A stretch of DNA of 58,089 nt. It comes from Pseudomonadales bacterium. GTDB taxonomy: Bacteria; Pseudomonadota; Gammaproteobacteria; Pseudomonadales; Ketobacteraceae. How positions within the stretch are numbered: position 1 is the first letter of the stretch; each line of letters starts with the position of its first letter. Shown one piece after another: positions 1 through 8,612 of this stretch. The notes beneath the pieces are model-generated. The model had not been told where the DNA came from and searched no databases. It was given only the letters and a program-made list of their open reading frames with translations. Position numbers and translations under genes: made by a program. The stretch is from the NCBI GenBank assembly GCA_020062665.1, contig JAGUVW010000039.1:1-58089 (forward strand). Direction: 5' to 3'.

Positions 1-104
1 GAGCGTGCGGTATTCCGGTTCCGGACGCTCAGCGACAGGGATGTCGCTGTGCAGCCCCCATGGATGGGTTCACGGCGTGTCCGGAACCGGAATACCGCAC
101 GCTC
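1..104 (-). repeat. Variable-arm palindromic element, copy 1
   Basis: Perfect 25-nt inverted arms (1-25 and 80-104) enclose a 54-nt core (26-79). Read on the minus strand, the core is identical at all 54 positions to that of copy 2 at 24388-24499, but the arm sequence is different. In this orientation the core opens with CACGCCGTGAAC and ends with GCTGAGCG. It can form a short hairpin with CCCA/TGGG stem and a longer one closed by CAGCGACA/TGTCGCTG with a TCCC loop. The element begins 15 nt after the stop codon of the AraC gene, in that gene's sense direction. The window starts at its outer end, so the arm may be longer than seen. No U-tract is visible and no known family name is claimed. Confidence 0.9.
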
Positions 105-119
105 AGCTGCTGACAGCAT

Positions 120-1001
120 TCAACCCCGCGCCAACAACCGATATTCTCGCGGCGAAACCCCCATCACCTTTCTGAACAGCCGCGAAAAATAGTGCGCATC
201 GTCATAGCCCAGCGCCTGCGCCACATCCGCCACCGATTGCTCCGACACATCGAGCAGATAGCAGGCCCGCTCCATCTTCAGATGAATGAAATGCTGGATC
301 GGTGAGTAGCCGGTCAGGGCCTTGTAGCGTTTGCTGAAGTGAAATTTCGACAGCCGGGCAAGCTCCGCCAGTGCATCCAGATCCACTTCCCCCTGCAGAT
401 GCGCCTCCATGTACGCCTGAATCGCCGCCAGATCCAGATAATGGCCGGATTGCCGCACCCGGTTGGTGATCAGCAATGCCAGATAAGTGAGACACTGTTT
501 CAACACCTGTGAGGAATGGATGAAGGCATTCATGCGATAGCCGGTGGCGCGCACGCTCAGCAGGGCGTCGAAATCCGCCAGCAGCTTGGGATGCAATCCC
601 ACCGGCACCACCCAGGTGTGCTCGGGCAGCGCAAGATGATCCAGAAACGCCCCGGCATGCTGGCCGCCGAAATGCACCCAGTACAGGCTCCAGGGATCGT
701 TGCCGTCGGCCTGATAGTGATGGGCCAGCCCTTGCGGCAGCACCACCAGATCGCCTTTCCCCACCCGCTGTTCCTGCTGTCCTACCTTTACCAGGCCGGC
801 ACCGCCGCTGCAGTAGAGCAGCAGGTTGTCATCGTGCTGGGTTCGCGTCATCTTGTGCCCCTGGGCCTTGGGGTAGAAACCCACGCCGTGGATGAACAGA
901 TCCTGCGACAGGGGATGCTGGGCCAGCGCCTGCAGCACGAAATGCGGCACGAAGAAACGGATCGCACCCGCTTGCAGGGGCCAGTTCGAGGAAATCGGCA
1001 T
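120..1001 (-). CDS. mmsR: AraC-family transcriptional regulator, probable MmsR
   Basis: A 293-residue AraC/XylS-type regulator. The N-terminal half resembles a cupin ligand-binding domain (motif GDLVVLPQG). The C-terminal ~100 residues hold the paired helix-turn-helix domain, with LAELARLSKFHFSKRYKALT and the second-helix signature VAQALGYDDAHYFSRLFRK. I chose the ATG at 1001 rather than an upstream in-frame start because the longer form would overlap the divergent mmsA start and adds an unconserved 46-residue leader; GGATCT lies just upstream. It faces mmsA across a ~126-bp shared promoter region, as MmsR faces mmsAB in Pseudomonas. Activation of the valine operon by 3-hydroxyisobutyrate or a related metabolite is inferred from that arrangement. 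Confidence 0.8.
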   Translation of the reverse strand: MPISSNWPLQAGAIRFFVPHFVLQALAQHPLSQDLFIHGVGFYPKAQGHKMTRTQHDDNLLLYCSGGAGLVKVGQQEQRVGKGDLVVLPQGLAHHYQADGNDPWSLYWVHFGGQHAGAFLDHLALPEHTWVVPVGLHPKLLADFDALLSVRATGYRMNAFIHSSQVLKQCLTYLALLITNRVRQSGHYLDLAAIQAYMEAHLQGEVDLDALAELARLSKFHFSKRYKALTGYSPIQHFIHLKMERACYLLDVSEQSVADVAQALGYDDAHYFSRLFRKVMGVSPREYRLLARG

Positions 1002-1127
1002 ATCGATGAGATCCAAGCGGCATAAGGATCGCAATATAGTCCACCTGGCCCGCAACATCGTCAATGTCCCCCCAGCCGGAACTGTGCTAAAAAGACGGGA
1101 TACACACCGCAAATCGAGACCGCCCTC

Positions 1128-2639
1128 ATGAATGCCCAATCACGCCAGCCCGTCCGCGTTGCCCAGCTTATCGCCGGGGAATTCCAGCAAAGCCAGTCCC
1201 AGCAGTGGATCGATGTGACTGATCCTGCCACCCAGGCGGTGATCGCCCAGGTGCCTTGTGCCACGCCCGAGGAAATGACCGCCGCCATCGAATCTGCCAA
1301 GGCCGCGTTCAAAACCTGGCGCGATACCCCGGTGCCGACGCGGGCGCGGGTGATGCTGAAATACCAGGAGCTGCTGAAGAAGCATCACGACGAACTGGCG
1401 GAACTTCTGGCGAAAGAAACCGGCAAGACGTTCGAAGATGCCAAAGGTGATGTCTGGCGTGGCATTGAAGTGGTGGAACACGCAGCCAACATTCCCAGTC
1501 TGCTGATGGGTGAAACGGTGGAAAACGTGGCCACCGCCATCGACACGTATTCCCTCACCCAGCCGCTGGGTGTGTGCGTCGGTATCACGCCGTTCAATTT
1601 TCCCGCCATGATTCCGCTGTGGATGTTTCCGCTGGCGATTGCCTGTGGCAACACGTTCATTTTGAAACCATCGGAGCAGGATCCACTGACACCGATGCGG
1701 CTGGCAGAGTTGTTTCTGGAAGCGGGCGCGCCGCGCAATGTGTTGCAGGTGGTGCATGGTCGCAAGGAACAGGTGGATGTGCTGCTGACCCATCCGGATA
1801 TCAAGGCGATTTCGTTTGTGGGTTCGGTGCCGGTGGGGCAATACATCTACCAGACCGGCACTGCACACATGAAGCGGGTGCAGGCATTCGCCGGCGCGAA
1901 GAACCACATGGTGGTGATGCCGGATGCCAACAAGCAGGCGGTGATCAACAATATCGTCGGCGCGTCGGTGGGTGCTGCCGGACAGCGTTGCATGGCGATC
2001 AGCGTTGCGGTGCTGGTGGGTGACGCGAAAAACTGGATCGACGATATCAAAAACACGCTGGCGAGTGTGCGCCCCGGCGTGTGGAATGACAGCAAGGCGG
2101 CATACGGTCCGCTCATCAGCCCGCAGGCGCGCAATCGCGTGCTGAAACTGATCGAGCAGGGCAAGGCGGAAGGTGCCACCTGTCTGCTGGATGGTTCCCA
2201 TTGTGTGGTGGAAGGTTATCCCGACGGTAACTGGGTAGGCCCCACGCTGTTCGCGGATGTGACGCCGGAGATGTCCATCTATCGCGAGGAAATTTTCGGC
2301 CCCGTGCTGTGCATCGTCACCGTGGATTCCCTGGAAGAAGCCATCGCCTTCATCAACGAGCATCCCTGCGGCAACGGCACGTCGATCTTTACGGCCAGCG
2401 GTGCTGCCGCGCGCAAATACCAGCATGAAATCGAAGTGGGACAGGTAGGCATCAACGTGCCGATTCCGGTGCCGCTGCCGTTCTTCTCCTTCACCGGCTG
2501 GAAGGCGTCGTTCTACGGCGATCAGCATGCCTATGGCAAGCAGGCGGTGCGTTTCTACACTGAAACCAAAACCGTCACCGCGCGCTGGTTCGACAGCGAT
2601 ATTCCGGCCGGCCCCAACATGACCATTCACCTGAAATAA
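1128..2639 (+). CDS. mmsA: Methylmalonate-semialdehyde dehydrogenase (CoA-acylating)
   Basis: A 503-residue aldehyde dehydrogenase that oxidises methylmalonate semialdehyde to propionyl-CoA with NAD and CoA, the last step of valine catabolism. The sequence carries [19 protein letters not shown], the cofactor-site motif [17 protein letters not shown] and the catalytic cysteine in GQRCMA at about residue 288. The PFNFP and GQRCM forms are typical of the CoA-acylating MmsA subgroup rather than of ordinary ALDHs. It is first in a five-gene operon with an acyl-CoA dehydrogenase, a 3-hydroxyisobutyryl-CoA hydrolase and mmsB, which together cover isobutyryl-CoA to propionyl-CoA. Length is normal for the family. 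Confidence 0.96.
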   Translation: MNAQSRQPVRVAQLIAGEFQQSQSQQWIDVTDPATQAVIAQVPCATPEEMTAAIESAKAAFKTWRDTPVPTRARVMLKYQELLKKHHDELAELLAKETGKTFEDAKGDVWRGIEVVEHAANIPSLLMGETVENVATAIDTYSLTQPLGVCVGITPFNFPAMIPLWMFPLAIACGNTFILKPSEQDPLTPMRLAELFLEAGAPRNVLQVVHGRKEQVDVLLTHPDIKAISFVGSVPVGQYIYQTGTAHMKRVQAFAGAKNHMVVMPDANKQAVINNIVGASVGAAGQRCMAISVAVLVGDAKNWIDDIKNTLASVRPGVWNDSKAAYGPLISPQARNRVLKLIEQGKAEGATCLLDGSHCVVEGYPDGNWVGPTLFADVTPEMSIYREEIFGPVLCIVTVDSLEEAIAFINEHPCGNGTSIFTASGAAARKYQHEIEVGQVGINVPIPVPLPFFSFTGWKASFYGDQHAYGKQAVRFYTETKTVTARWFDSDIPAGPNMTIHLK

Positions 2640-2658
2640 CGGGAACCCTGAACGCACC

Positions 2659-3819
2659 ATGGATTTCAATCTGAGTGAGGAACAAAAGGCGTTCCAGGCT
2701 ACCGCGAAAGCGTTCGCCCACGCGGAGCTGACGCCCCATGCGGCGGAATGGGATGCCAAGGCGTATTTTCCGGTGGAGGTGATTCGCAAGGCCGGCAAGC
2801 TGGGTTTTTGCGGTATCTATTCACCGGAAAGCGCTGGAGGGATGGGGCTGTCGCGGCTGGATGCGCATCTGATCTTCGAGCAGCTGGCTTATGGCTGCAC
2901 GGCGACGACGGCGTACATCACCATCCATAACATGGCCACCTGGATGCTGACCGGTTTCGGCAGCGAAGCGCTGGTGGCGCAGTGGGGCGAGGCGATGACC
3001 AGTGGCGATCTGCTGGCGTCGTATTGTCTGACCGAACCCAATGCGGGTTCCGACGCGGCGTCGCTGAAAACCACGGCACGGCGCGAAGGCGACGAGTACG
3101 TCATCAACGGCAGCAAATGTTTTATCTCCGGCGCCGGTTCCACTGATGTGTTGATCATGATGGCGCGCACCGGCGCAGAAGGTGCGAAAGGCATTTCCTG
3201 CCTGCTGGTGCCGGCGGATGCCGATGGCATCAGCTATGGACGCAAGGAAGAAAAAATGGGCTGGAACTGTCAGCCCACCCGTACCATCAGTTTCGACAAT
3301 GTGCGGGTGCCGGTAGGCAATCGCATCGGCAACGAAGGCGATGGCTTCAAGCTGGCGATGAAAGGACTCGACGGCGGCCGCATCAATATCGCCACCTGTT
3401 CGCTCGGTACTGCGCAGGCGGCACTGGATACCGCGCAGCGTTACATGAATGAGCGCAAGCAGTTCGGCCAGGCCATCGGCAGTTTCCAGGCGCTGCAGTT
3501 CAAGCTGGCGGACATGGCGACGGATCTGGTGGCGGCGCGGCAGATGGTGCGTCTGGCGGCGAGCAAGCTGGATGCAGGTGATCCGGAAGCAACGCTTTAC
3601 TGCGCTATGGCGAAGCGTTTTGCCACTGATGCCGGCTTCACCATCTGCAACGAAGCGCTGCAGATTCATGGCGGTTACGGCTATATTCGCGAGTACCCGC
3701 TGGAGCGTTATCTGCGGGACAACCGGGTGCACCAGATTCTGGAAGGCACCAACGAAATCATGCGCCACATCATCGCGCGCCGTCTGCTGCTGGAAGGCGC
3801 CACGGAGTTACTGCAATGA
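2659..3819 (+). CDS. Acyl-CoA dehydrogenase, probable isobutyryl-CoA dehydrogenase
   Basis: A 386-residue FAD-dependent acyl-CoA dehydrogenase. Seen in the sequence: LTEPNAGSDAASLKT (flavin/substrate binding), RKQFGQAIGSFQALQF, and QIHGGYGYIREYPLERYLRD followed by LEGTNEIMRHI, whose first glutamate (E362) is the likely catalytic base. Its place between mmsA and a 3-hydroxyisobutyryl-CoA hydrolase makes isobutyryl-CoA to methacrylyl-CoA the likely reaction. A short-chain or 2-methylbutyryl-CoA dehydrogenase cannot be excluded from sequence alone. It starts 19 bp after mmsA and overlaps the next gene by 4 bp (ATGA), indicating translational coupling. Confidence 0.92.
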   Translation: MDFNLSEEQKAFQATAKAFAHAELTPHAAEWDAKAYFPVEVIRKAGKLGFCGIYSPESAGGMGLSRLDAHLIFEQLAYGCTATTAYITIHNMATWMLTGFGSEALVAQWGEAMTSGDLLASYCLTEPNAGSDAASLKTTARREGDEYVINGSKCFISGAGSTDVLIMMARTGAEGAKGISCLLVPADADGISYGRKEEKMGWNCQPTRTISFDNVRVPVGNRIGNEGDGFKLAMKGLDGGRINIATCSLGTAQAALDTAQRYMNERKQFGQAIGSFQALQFKLADMATDLVAARQMVRLAASKLDAGDPEATLYCAMAKRFATDAGFTICNEALQIHGGYGYIREYPLERYLRDNRVHQILEGTNEIMRHIIARRLLLEGATELLQ

Positions 3820-4931
3820 CGGATGTTGTACTGTTTGAAACCCTGGCCGGCGCCAACGGCAAAAAAATCGGCGTCGCCACGCTCAACGTGGAAAAGAAGC
3901 TCAACTCCCTGTCGCTGGAGATGGTGAATGCGCTGCTGCCTCAGTTGCGTGCGTGGGAACAGGATGCCGCCATCGCCTGCGTGTGGCTGCAGGGTGCTGG
4001 CGAGAAAGCATTTTGCGCTGGCGGTGACGTCAAGGTGCTGCATGATCGTATCAAGGAAGCAGGGCCGCAGCAGGCGATGTCCTTCTGCCAGGCGTTTTTT
4101 GAAAACGAATATCGCCTCGACTATCTGATTCATCGCTATCGCAAGCCGCTGATCGTGTGGGGGCATGGCATCGTGATGGGCGGCGGCATCGGCCTGATGT
4201 CCGGCGCATCCCATCGGGTGGTGACAGAAGCGTCCCGCCTTGCCATGCCGGAAATCACCATCGGCCTGTATCCCGATGTGGGGGGCACCTGGTTTCTCAA
4301 TCATGCGCCAGGACGCAGCGGACTGTTCCTTGGCCTCACCGGCGCCAATATCAATGCGGCTGATGCGCTGTTCGTCGGGCTGGCGGATCGCTTCATTCCC
4401 GCCAGTCGCAAGACAGCGGTGATGAACGCGCTGCAGGCGGTGCAGTGGTCGGCCGATGTCCGCCAGCATGATGGCCAGGTCACCCATGTCCTGCGTGCAC
4501 ATGAAGAACTGTCTGCGTTACCGGCGTCGCTGGTGCGTACACATTATGATGTGATTCAGCGCCTCACCGACGGCGACGATTGCGCGGATCTGGTGAGCAA
4601 TATTCTCGCCCATGTCAGCGACGATCCCTGGCTGGGCAAAGCCATCGCCACGCTGAAAAAGGGCTGCCCGATGACGGCCCATCTGGTATACGAGCAGTTG
4701 CATCGCGGCAAAAAATGGTCGCTGGAGCAGGTGTTCCAGATGGAATTGATCATGTCGGTGCAGTGCTGCCTGCATCCGGATTTTCCCGAAGGCGTGCGCG
4801 CGTTGCTGGTAGACAAGGACGGCAATCCGCAGTGGCAGCACAGCGACGTTGCCAGCGTGAGCGCAGACTGGATCGAACAACATTTCACTTCACCCTGGGC
4901 GCAGCATCCGCTCCACAATCTGGGACAATAA
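3816..4931 (+). CDS. 3-hydroxyisobutyryl-CoA hydrolase-like crotonase
   Basis: A 371-residue crotonase-fold protein. The oxyanion-hole regions are FCAGGDVK (residues 66-73) and GHGIVMGGGIGL (116-127). The PEITIGLYPDVGG stretch supplies E146 and D154, matching the EIxIGxxPDVGG motif of 3-hydroxyisobutyryl-CoA hydrolases rather than simple enoyl-CoA hydratases. The length, about 100 residues longer than a typical hydratase, also fits HIBCH. It would release free 3-hydroxyisobutyrate for MmsB. No separate enoyl-CoA hydratase is in the operon, so the methacrylyl-CoA hydration step must be done by this protein or encoded elsewhere. It overlaps the dehydrogenase by 4 bp. Confidence 0.88.
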   Translation: MTDVVLFETLAGANGKKIGVATLNVEKKLNSLSLEMVNALLPQLRAWEQDAAIACVWLQGAGEKAFCAGGDVKVLHDRIKEAGPQQAMSFCQAFFENEYRLDYLIHRYRKPLIVWGHGIVMGGGIGLMSGASHRVVTEASRLAMPEITIGLYPDVGGTWFLNHAPGRSGLFLGLTGANINAADALFVGLADRFIPASRKTAVMNALQAVQWSADVRQHDGQVTHVLRAHEELSALPASLVRTHYDVIQRLTDGDDCADLVSNILAHVSDDPWLGKAIATLKKGCPMTAHLVYEQLHRGKKWSLEQVFQMELIMSVQCCLHPDFPEGVRALLVDKDGNPQWQHSDVASVSADWIEQHFTSPWAQHPLHNLGQ

Positions 4932-4933
4932 TC

Positions 4934-5821
4934 ATGGCAACCATCGGATTTATCGGCGTTGGCAATATGGGCGGCCCCATGGCCTGCAATCTGGTGAAGG
5001 CGGGACATCAGGTGAAGGTGTTTGATCTCTCCGCTGAGCTGGTGCAGACAGTAGTGGAACAGGGCGCAGCCAAAGCGGCGTCCGCCATCGATGCGGCCAC
5101 AGATGTGGAAGTACTGATTTCCATGCTGCCGTCGGGCCAGATCGTGGAAGATCTTTATCTGCATGAAACCAGGCTGCTTGATCACCTGGACACGCGCACA
5201 CTGGTGATCGACTGCTCCACCATCGCGCCGGAAAACGCCATCACTGTCGCCAAGGCCGCGCGTCTGAAAGGCATCACAACGCTGGACGCGCCGGTGTCCG
5301 GCGGCGTCGGCGGTGCCAAGGCCGGCACGCTCACCTTTATCGTTGGGGGTGAAAAATCTGCGTTCGAAAAGGCCGAGCCGATTCTGCGCAACATGGGCAA
5401 GAACGTGTTTCATGCGGGCAATCACGGCGCCGGCCAGATCGCCAAGATCTGCAACAACATGCTGCTGGCGGTGCACATGATCGGCACCGCCGAGGCCTTG
5501 CAACTGGGCGTGGACAACGGCCTCGATCCGGCGGTGTTGTCACAGATCATGCTGCAGAGCTCCGGCCGCAACTGGTCGCTGGAGCTCTACAACCCGTGGC
5601 CGGGCGTGATGCCGAGCGTGCCGTCGTCCAACGATTACAACGGCGGCTTTCAGGTGAATCTGATGAACAAGGATCTGGGCCTGGCACTGGAAGCGGCGAC
5701 GAAAAGTCACAGCGCCACACCCATGGGCGCGCTGGCAAAAGCGCTGTTCGAGCTGCACGGCAGCAAAGGTTTTGGCAAAAAGGATTTTTCCAGCATCCAG
5801 AAACTGTTCGCCAAGGAGTGA
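4934..5821 (+). CDS. mmsB: 3-hydroxyisobutyrate dehydrogenase
   Basis: A 295-residue NAD-dependent beta-hydroxyacid dehydrogenase that oxidises 3-hydroxyisobutyrate to methylmalonate semialdehyde, the substrate of MmsA. Evidence: the N-terminal Rossmann motif GFIGVGNMGGPMA, the substrate-binding motif DAPVSGGVGGAKAGTL (residues 118-133) and the catalytic lysine region GAGQIAKICNN with K171. A longer open frame runs upstream through the hydrolase gene. The ATG at 4934, 2 nt after the hydrolase stop, gives the family length with the Rossmann fold directly at the N-terminus. It is the last gene of the operon and is followed 15 bp downstream by a bidirectional terminator. Confidence 0.95.
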   Translation: MATIGFIGVGNMGGPMACNLVKAGHQVKVFDLSAELVQTVVEQGAAKAASAIDAATDVEVLISMLPSGQIVEDLYLHETRLLDHLDTRTLVIDCSTIAPENAITVAKAARLKGITTLDAPVSGGVGGAKAGTLTFIVGGEKSAFEKAEPILRNMGKNVFHAGNHGAGQIAKICNNMLLAVHMIGTAEALQLGVDNGLDPAVLSQIMLQSSGRNWSLELYNPWPGVMPSVPSSNDYNGGFQVNLMNKDLGLALEAATKSHSATPMGALAKALFELHGSKGFGKKDFSSIQKLFAKE

Positions 5822-5835
5822 CGGCAAACGGCAAT

Positions 5836-5872
5836 AAAAAAGGGCGCTCGAATCCGGCGCCCTTTGCATTTT
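5836..5872. terminator. Bidirectional intrinsic terminator
   Basis: A 7-bp stem (AGGGCGC at 5841-5847 with GCGCCCT at 5857-5863) and 9-nt loop, flanked by an A-run on the left and TTTGCATTTT on the right. It lies between the convergent mmsB and HDOD genes and can serve both. Confidence 0.85.
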
Positions 5873-5884
5873 CAGAATCTGAAT

Positions 5885-6733
5885 TCAGCCCGCCTGCAAC
5901 ATCGCCATGGCGGCTTCCATCTCGGCCGACAGATCTTCGTCCTGGCCGCTCTCCTTGTTCGGTTCCAGCCCTACGCGCTTGAAGGCGCTGATCTTGCTCC
6001 AGTCCATCTGCATGAAAGGATGATCTTTCTGCTCCAGATAGGTTTGCAGATTCGCCACCATCACGATGTCGGCGTAGTCCGGCTTGTCGCTCTTGGTGTC
6101 GCGGTGGAACTTGGTGAAGTTGGCAGGCACATCCACCAGCTCTTTGGGAAACTCCCAGGACTGCAGGATGCGTACACCCACTTGCGGATGAATCATGTCG
6201 ATGACTTTCTGCAGCGCGATGGGATCGTTCAGGCGATCGGATTCTTCGGCGTAGGTGAGAATCGGCAGAATCCCGATTTCGTGAATCAGGCCGGCCAGTG
6301 TTGCCTGATCCGGCTTCAGCTTGGTGTAGTGACGGCAGATCACGTTGGCGATGCCGGCAACCTCGGTGCTGTGAGCCCAGGACTTGCGCATGGTCTTGTC
6401 GATGAAATCCGTGGTGGCCTGGAACATCTGCTCCATGGCGAGGCCAGTCACCAGATTGGAAATGCAGGTGATACCGAGCCGCGCGATGGCCATCTGCACG
6501 TCCTGGATTTCCCGTGCGCCGCGCATGATCGGGCTGTTCGCCACCTTGATGATGCGCGCTGTCATGGCGGCGTCGGTACTGACAACCTTGGCCAGCGATC
6601 CGGCGGAAGCATTGGGATCTTCCGCCACTTCACGGGCTTTCAGTGCCACTTCCGGCAGGGTGGGAAGAACGAGGCGGTCGCTGTCGATCAGTTCGTTGAT
6701 TTCCTGCAGCACCACTTCTGCGAGTTGCGTCAT
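5885..6733 (-). CDS. HDOD-domain signalling protein
   Basis: A 282-residue protein made almost entirely of an HDOD domain (about residues 22-220), a degenerate relative of HD-GYP/HD hydrolases thought to act in protein interaction rather than catalysis. Recognised by LPTLPEVALKAREVAEDP, VSTDAAMTARIIKVANSP, LGITCISNLVTGLAMEQMF and the helix around LAGLIHEIGILPIL. An in-frame TTG lies 21 nt upstream, but the ATG at 6733 has GGAG 9 nt before it and is preferred. Partners are unknown; HDOD proteins are often linked to c-di-GMP signalling and motility in gammaproteobacteria, and no such neighbour is adjacent here. Confidence 0.85.
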   Translation of the reverse strand: MTQLAEVVLQEINELIDSDRLVLPTLPEVALKAREVAEDPNASAGSLAKVVSTDAAMTARIIKVANSPIMRGAREIQDVQMAIARLGITCISNLVTGLAMEQMFQATTDFIDKTMRKSWAHSTEVAGIANVICRHYTKLKPDQATLAGLIHEIGILPILTYAEESDRLNDPIALQKVIDMIHPQVGVRILQSWEFPKELVDVPANFTKFHRDTKSDKPDYADIVMVANLQTYLEQKDHPFMQMDWSKISAFKRVGLEPNKESGQDEDLSAEMEAAMAMLQAG

Positions 6734-6768
6734 GGGGAAAGACTCCACTTCCAATGCTATGACAGATG

Positions 6769-7779
6769 TTAATTAGTTATAGCATAGGGCATGGGGGCGA
6801 GCCGGACGCGGCTGCTTTCATTTGGTTCTAATCGCAGGGGTTCTGATTCCGATATGTCGGTTTTGATGACGCCGAGTCCCAGGAGTGTGTGCTCATTCAC
6901 AAAGGCGGCTTGCAACAGGGTGCCGGTATTCTGGCCTGCGTCATTCACGATGCGGGTGCCGGGTTCGGCGCTGGCAACGCCTTGAATCTCCAGCACGCGG
7001 GCGCGTACTTTGGTCTGGCCGCGATAGTGGATGCGGGCAACGATTTCCTGGCCCTTGTAACAGCCTTTCTTGAAGCTGACACCGTTCACCAGATCGTAAT
7101 TGAATTCCTGGGGAATCCAGGCTTCGCTCTGCTGCGGCAGAATCTGGGCGATACCGGCCGACAGCTGGGCCAGCCACCAGGGATTGTCGCCGGCGAGGCT
7201 GATGCCTGCATCCTGCAGGGACTGCAGCAGGGCCGCGGCCTTGTCCGCCGGCACCAGTGCCAGCAACATGCCATTGCCCGTGTTGGCCAGCAACCCGCAG
7301 TCGGCCGAGACACAGGCACCTTCTGCTGGTGCGCTGCCCCAGAGTTTCGCAGTTGTGGCATCAATCCCTGATCCCAATAGCGCCAGCGGCAGCCAGGCGG
7401 TTTCCAGTGTCAGGGAGACTTTCGAAAACATTGCATACTTGGCGAGCGCGGCGCGGGTGGGTTCGCCCTGGCCCTTCGGCAGCAGCAGAAGGAAATCGTC
7501 CTGTTGCTTCACGGCGTAGAAGCTGGCCTGCACCCGACCCTTGGCATTGCAGTGCGCGCCCAGCCGGACACCGCCCTGGGCAATCTCGCGAAAATCACAG
7601 GTGGTCTGTCCCTGCAGAAAGGTTTCCGCATCCGCACCGCCGACGCGAATCAGCTCCAGGGTGCTGATGCAGGCCGCCAGTGGCGTTCCCGCCTGCTGGT
7701 CAGCGGCTTCTTCCGCCAGCGAACGCCGGTGCAGACCCCACACCGGATGTTCCTGAAAGGTCTGAAACGACTGCCACAT
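6769..7779 (-). CDS. ygfZ: YgfZ/GcvT folate-binding protein
   Basis: A 336-residue GcvT-fold protein that uses folate to support assembly or repair of iron-sulfur enzymes. Recognised by the family signature KGCYKGQE (Cys near residue 240), the N-terminal GADAETFLQGQTTCD motif, and the C-terminal barrel LLGLGVIKTD. The ATG at 7779 has GGAG five bases upstream. A GTG two codons earlier would overlap that site and is less likely. It is divergent from sdhE, the flavinylation factor for succinate dehydrogenase, the same local arrangement as in Pseudomonas and enterics. Confidence 0.93.
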   Translation of the reverse strand: MWQSFQTFQEHPVWGLHRRSLAEEAADQQAGTPLAACISTLELIRVGGADAETFLQGQTTCDFREIAQGGVRLGAHCNAKGRVQASFYAVKQQDDFLLLLPKGQGEPTRAALAKYAMFSKVSLTLETAWLPLALLGSGIDATTAKLWGSAPAEGACVSADCGLLANTGNGMLLALVPADKAAALLQSLQDAGISLAGDNPWWLAQLSAGIAQILPQQSEAWIPQEFNYDLVNGVSFKKGCYKGQEIVARIHYRGQTKVRARVLEIQGVASAEPGTRIVNDAGQNTGTLLQAAFVNEHTLLGLGVIKTDISESEPLRLEPNESSRVRLAPMPYAITN

Positions 7780-7924
7780 ATCCACTCCATCCCCTTGCTA
7801 TATCGAAAGTGGACATCATCATACGGCAGCCATCCGGAATTGCCAGCGGCGCTGATCCAGATCCATAGGATTGCAGCGGCGCTTTGCCTATAATCCTGCC
7901 CCTGTCTGCCGGAGTCTTCCCATC

Positions 7925-8191
7925 ATGTCAGAAACCAACGAATCACCCGCCGATCAATACCGTCGCCTGGCCTGGCAGTGCCGCCGGGGCATCAAGGAAG
8001 TGGAAGTGGTGCTGGTGCCGTTCTTCGAACAGCATTTTTTGAATCTGTCCCGCGCTGATCAGCAACTGTTTGAACAGCTGCTGCTGGAACAGGATGTGGA
8101 CATGTTCGAGTGGTTCACCAAGCGCACTCTGCCGGAACAGCCTGATCTGGCGCGTATCGTGAAGAAGGTGCTGTTTGGTGTGGACGCCTGA
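7925..8191 (+). CDS. sdhE: Succinate dehydrogenase assembly factor SdhE
   Basis: An 88-residue SdhE/YgfY/CptB family protein that promotes covalent FAD attachment to the SdhA (and FrdA) flavoprotein. The key signature CRRGIKEVE (RRGxxE) is at the N-terminus, followed by LVPFFEQHF and the acidic helix LLEQDVDMFEWF. Length is typical. The ATG at 7925 follows CCGGAG; an earlier in-frame codon would add an unconserved leader. It overlaps ygfX by about 14 bp. Confidence 0.93.
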   Translation: MSETNESPADQYRRLAWQCRRGIKEVEVVLVPFFEQHFLNLSRADQQLFEQLLLEQDVDMFEWFTKRTLPEQPDLARIVKKVLFGVDA

Positions 8192-8612
8192 ATTCAGCCT
8201 GCGGCCCAGTGCGGGGCTGAGCCTGCTGATTCTGCTGACCCATGGCGCGGTGCTGCTGGCGCTGCAGCAGCTCGGTGGGGTGCTGATGTGGCTGGCGCCG
8301 CTGGTGCTGATCAGTGCCGGGTTTCATCTGTTGCGCGACGGTCTGCGCCGGCTGCCGCACTCCATCGAACAGGTCTGGCTGGCAGACGACGGCTGGCATT
8401 GGCGCCAGCGTAACGGACAGCAGGCGGGGCCGTTTACGTTGCATTCCCTGTCGCGGGTGGATGCCCGCTTCATTCGCCTGAGTTTTTCCCGCCCCCGCCA
8501 TTGGCCCCGGCATCTGCTGCTCACCGCCGGCACGATTGGCCCGGAGTCTTTCCGTCAGCTGCAGGTGTTTCTGCGCTGGGCCGGCGACAAGAATCAGCCT
8601 TTGGGCAGATAG
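8178..8612 (+). CDS. ygfX: YgfX/CptA-like inner-membrane protein
   Basis: A ~144-residue protein with two adjacent hydrophobic segments near the N-terminus ([16 protein letters not shown] and [17 protein letters not shown]), then a tryptophan-rich cytoplasmic part ([15 protein letters not shown]) ending in [10 protein letters not shown]. This topology and the overlap with sdhE are those of YgfX (CptA), described as a toxin-like partner of YgfY in E. coli; whether it has that activity here is unknown. The start is probably GTG at 8178 inside sdhE. Its 3' end overlaps the convergent nadB by 19 bp, so no separate terminator exists between them. Confidence 0.75.
   Translation: MWTPEFSLRPSAGLSLLILLTHGAVLLALQQLGGVLMWLAPLVLISAGFHLLRDGLRRLPHSIEQVWLADDGWHWRQRNGQQAGPFTLHSLSRVDARFIRLSFSRPRHWPRHLLLTAGTIGPESFRQLQVFLRWAGDKNQPLGR

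Noticed and set aside
1140-2798. Long minus-strand open frame opposite mmsA
   Set aside because: Antisense to a conserved dehydrogenase, biased composition and no family features.
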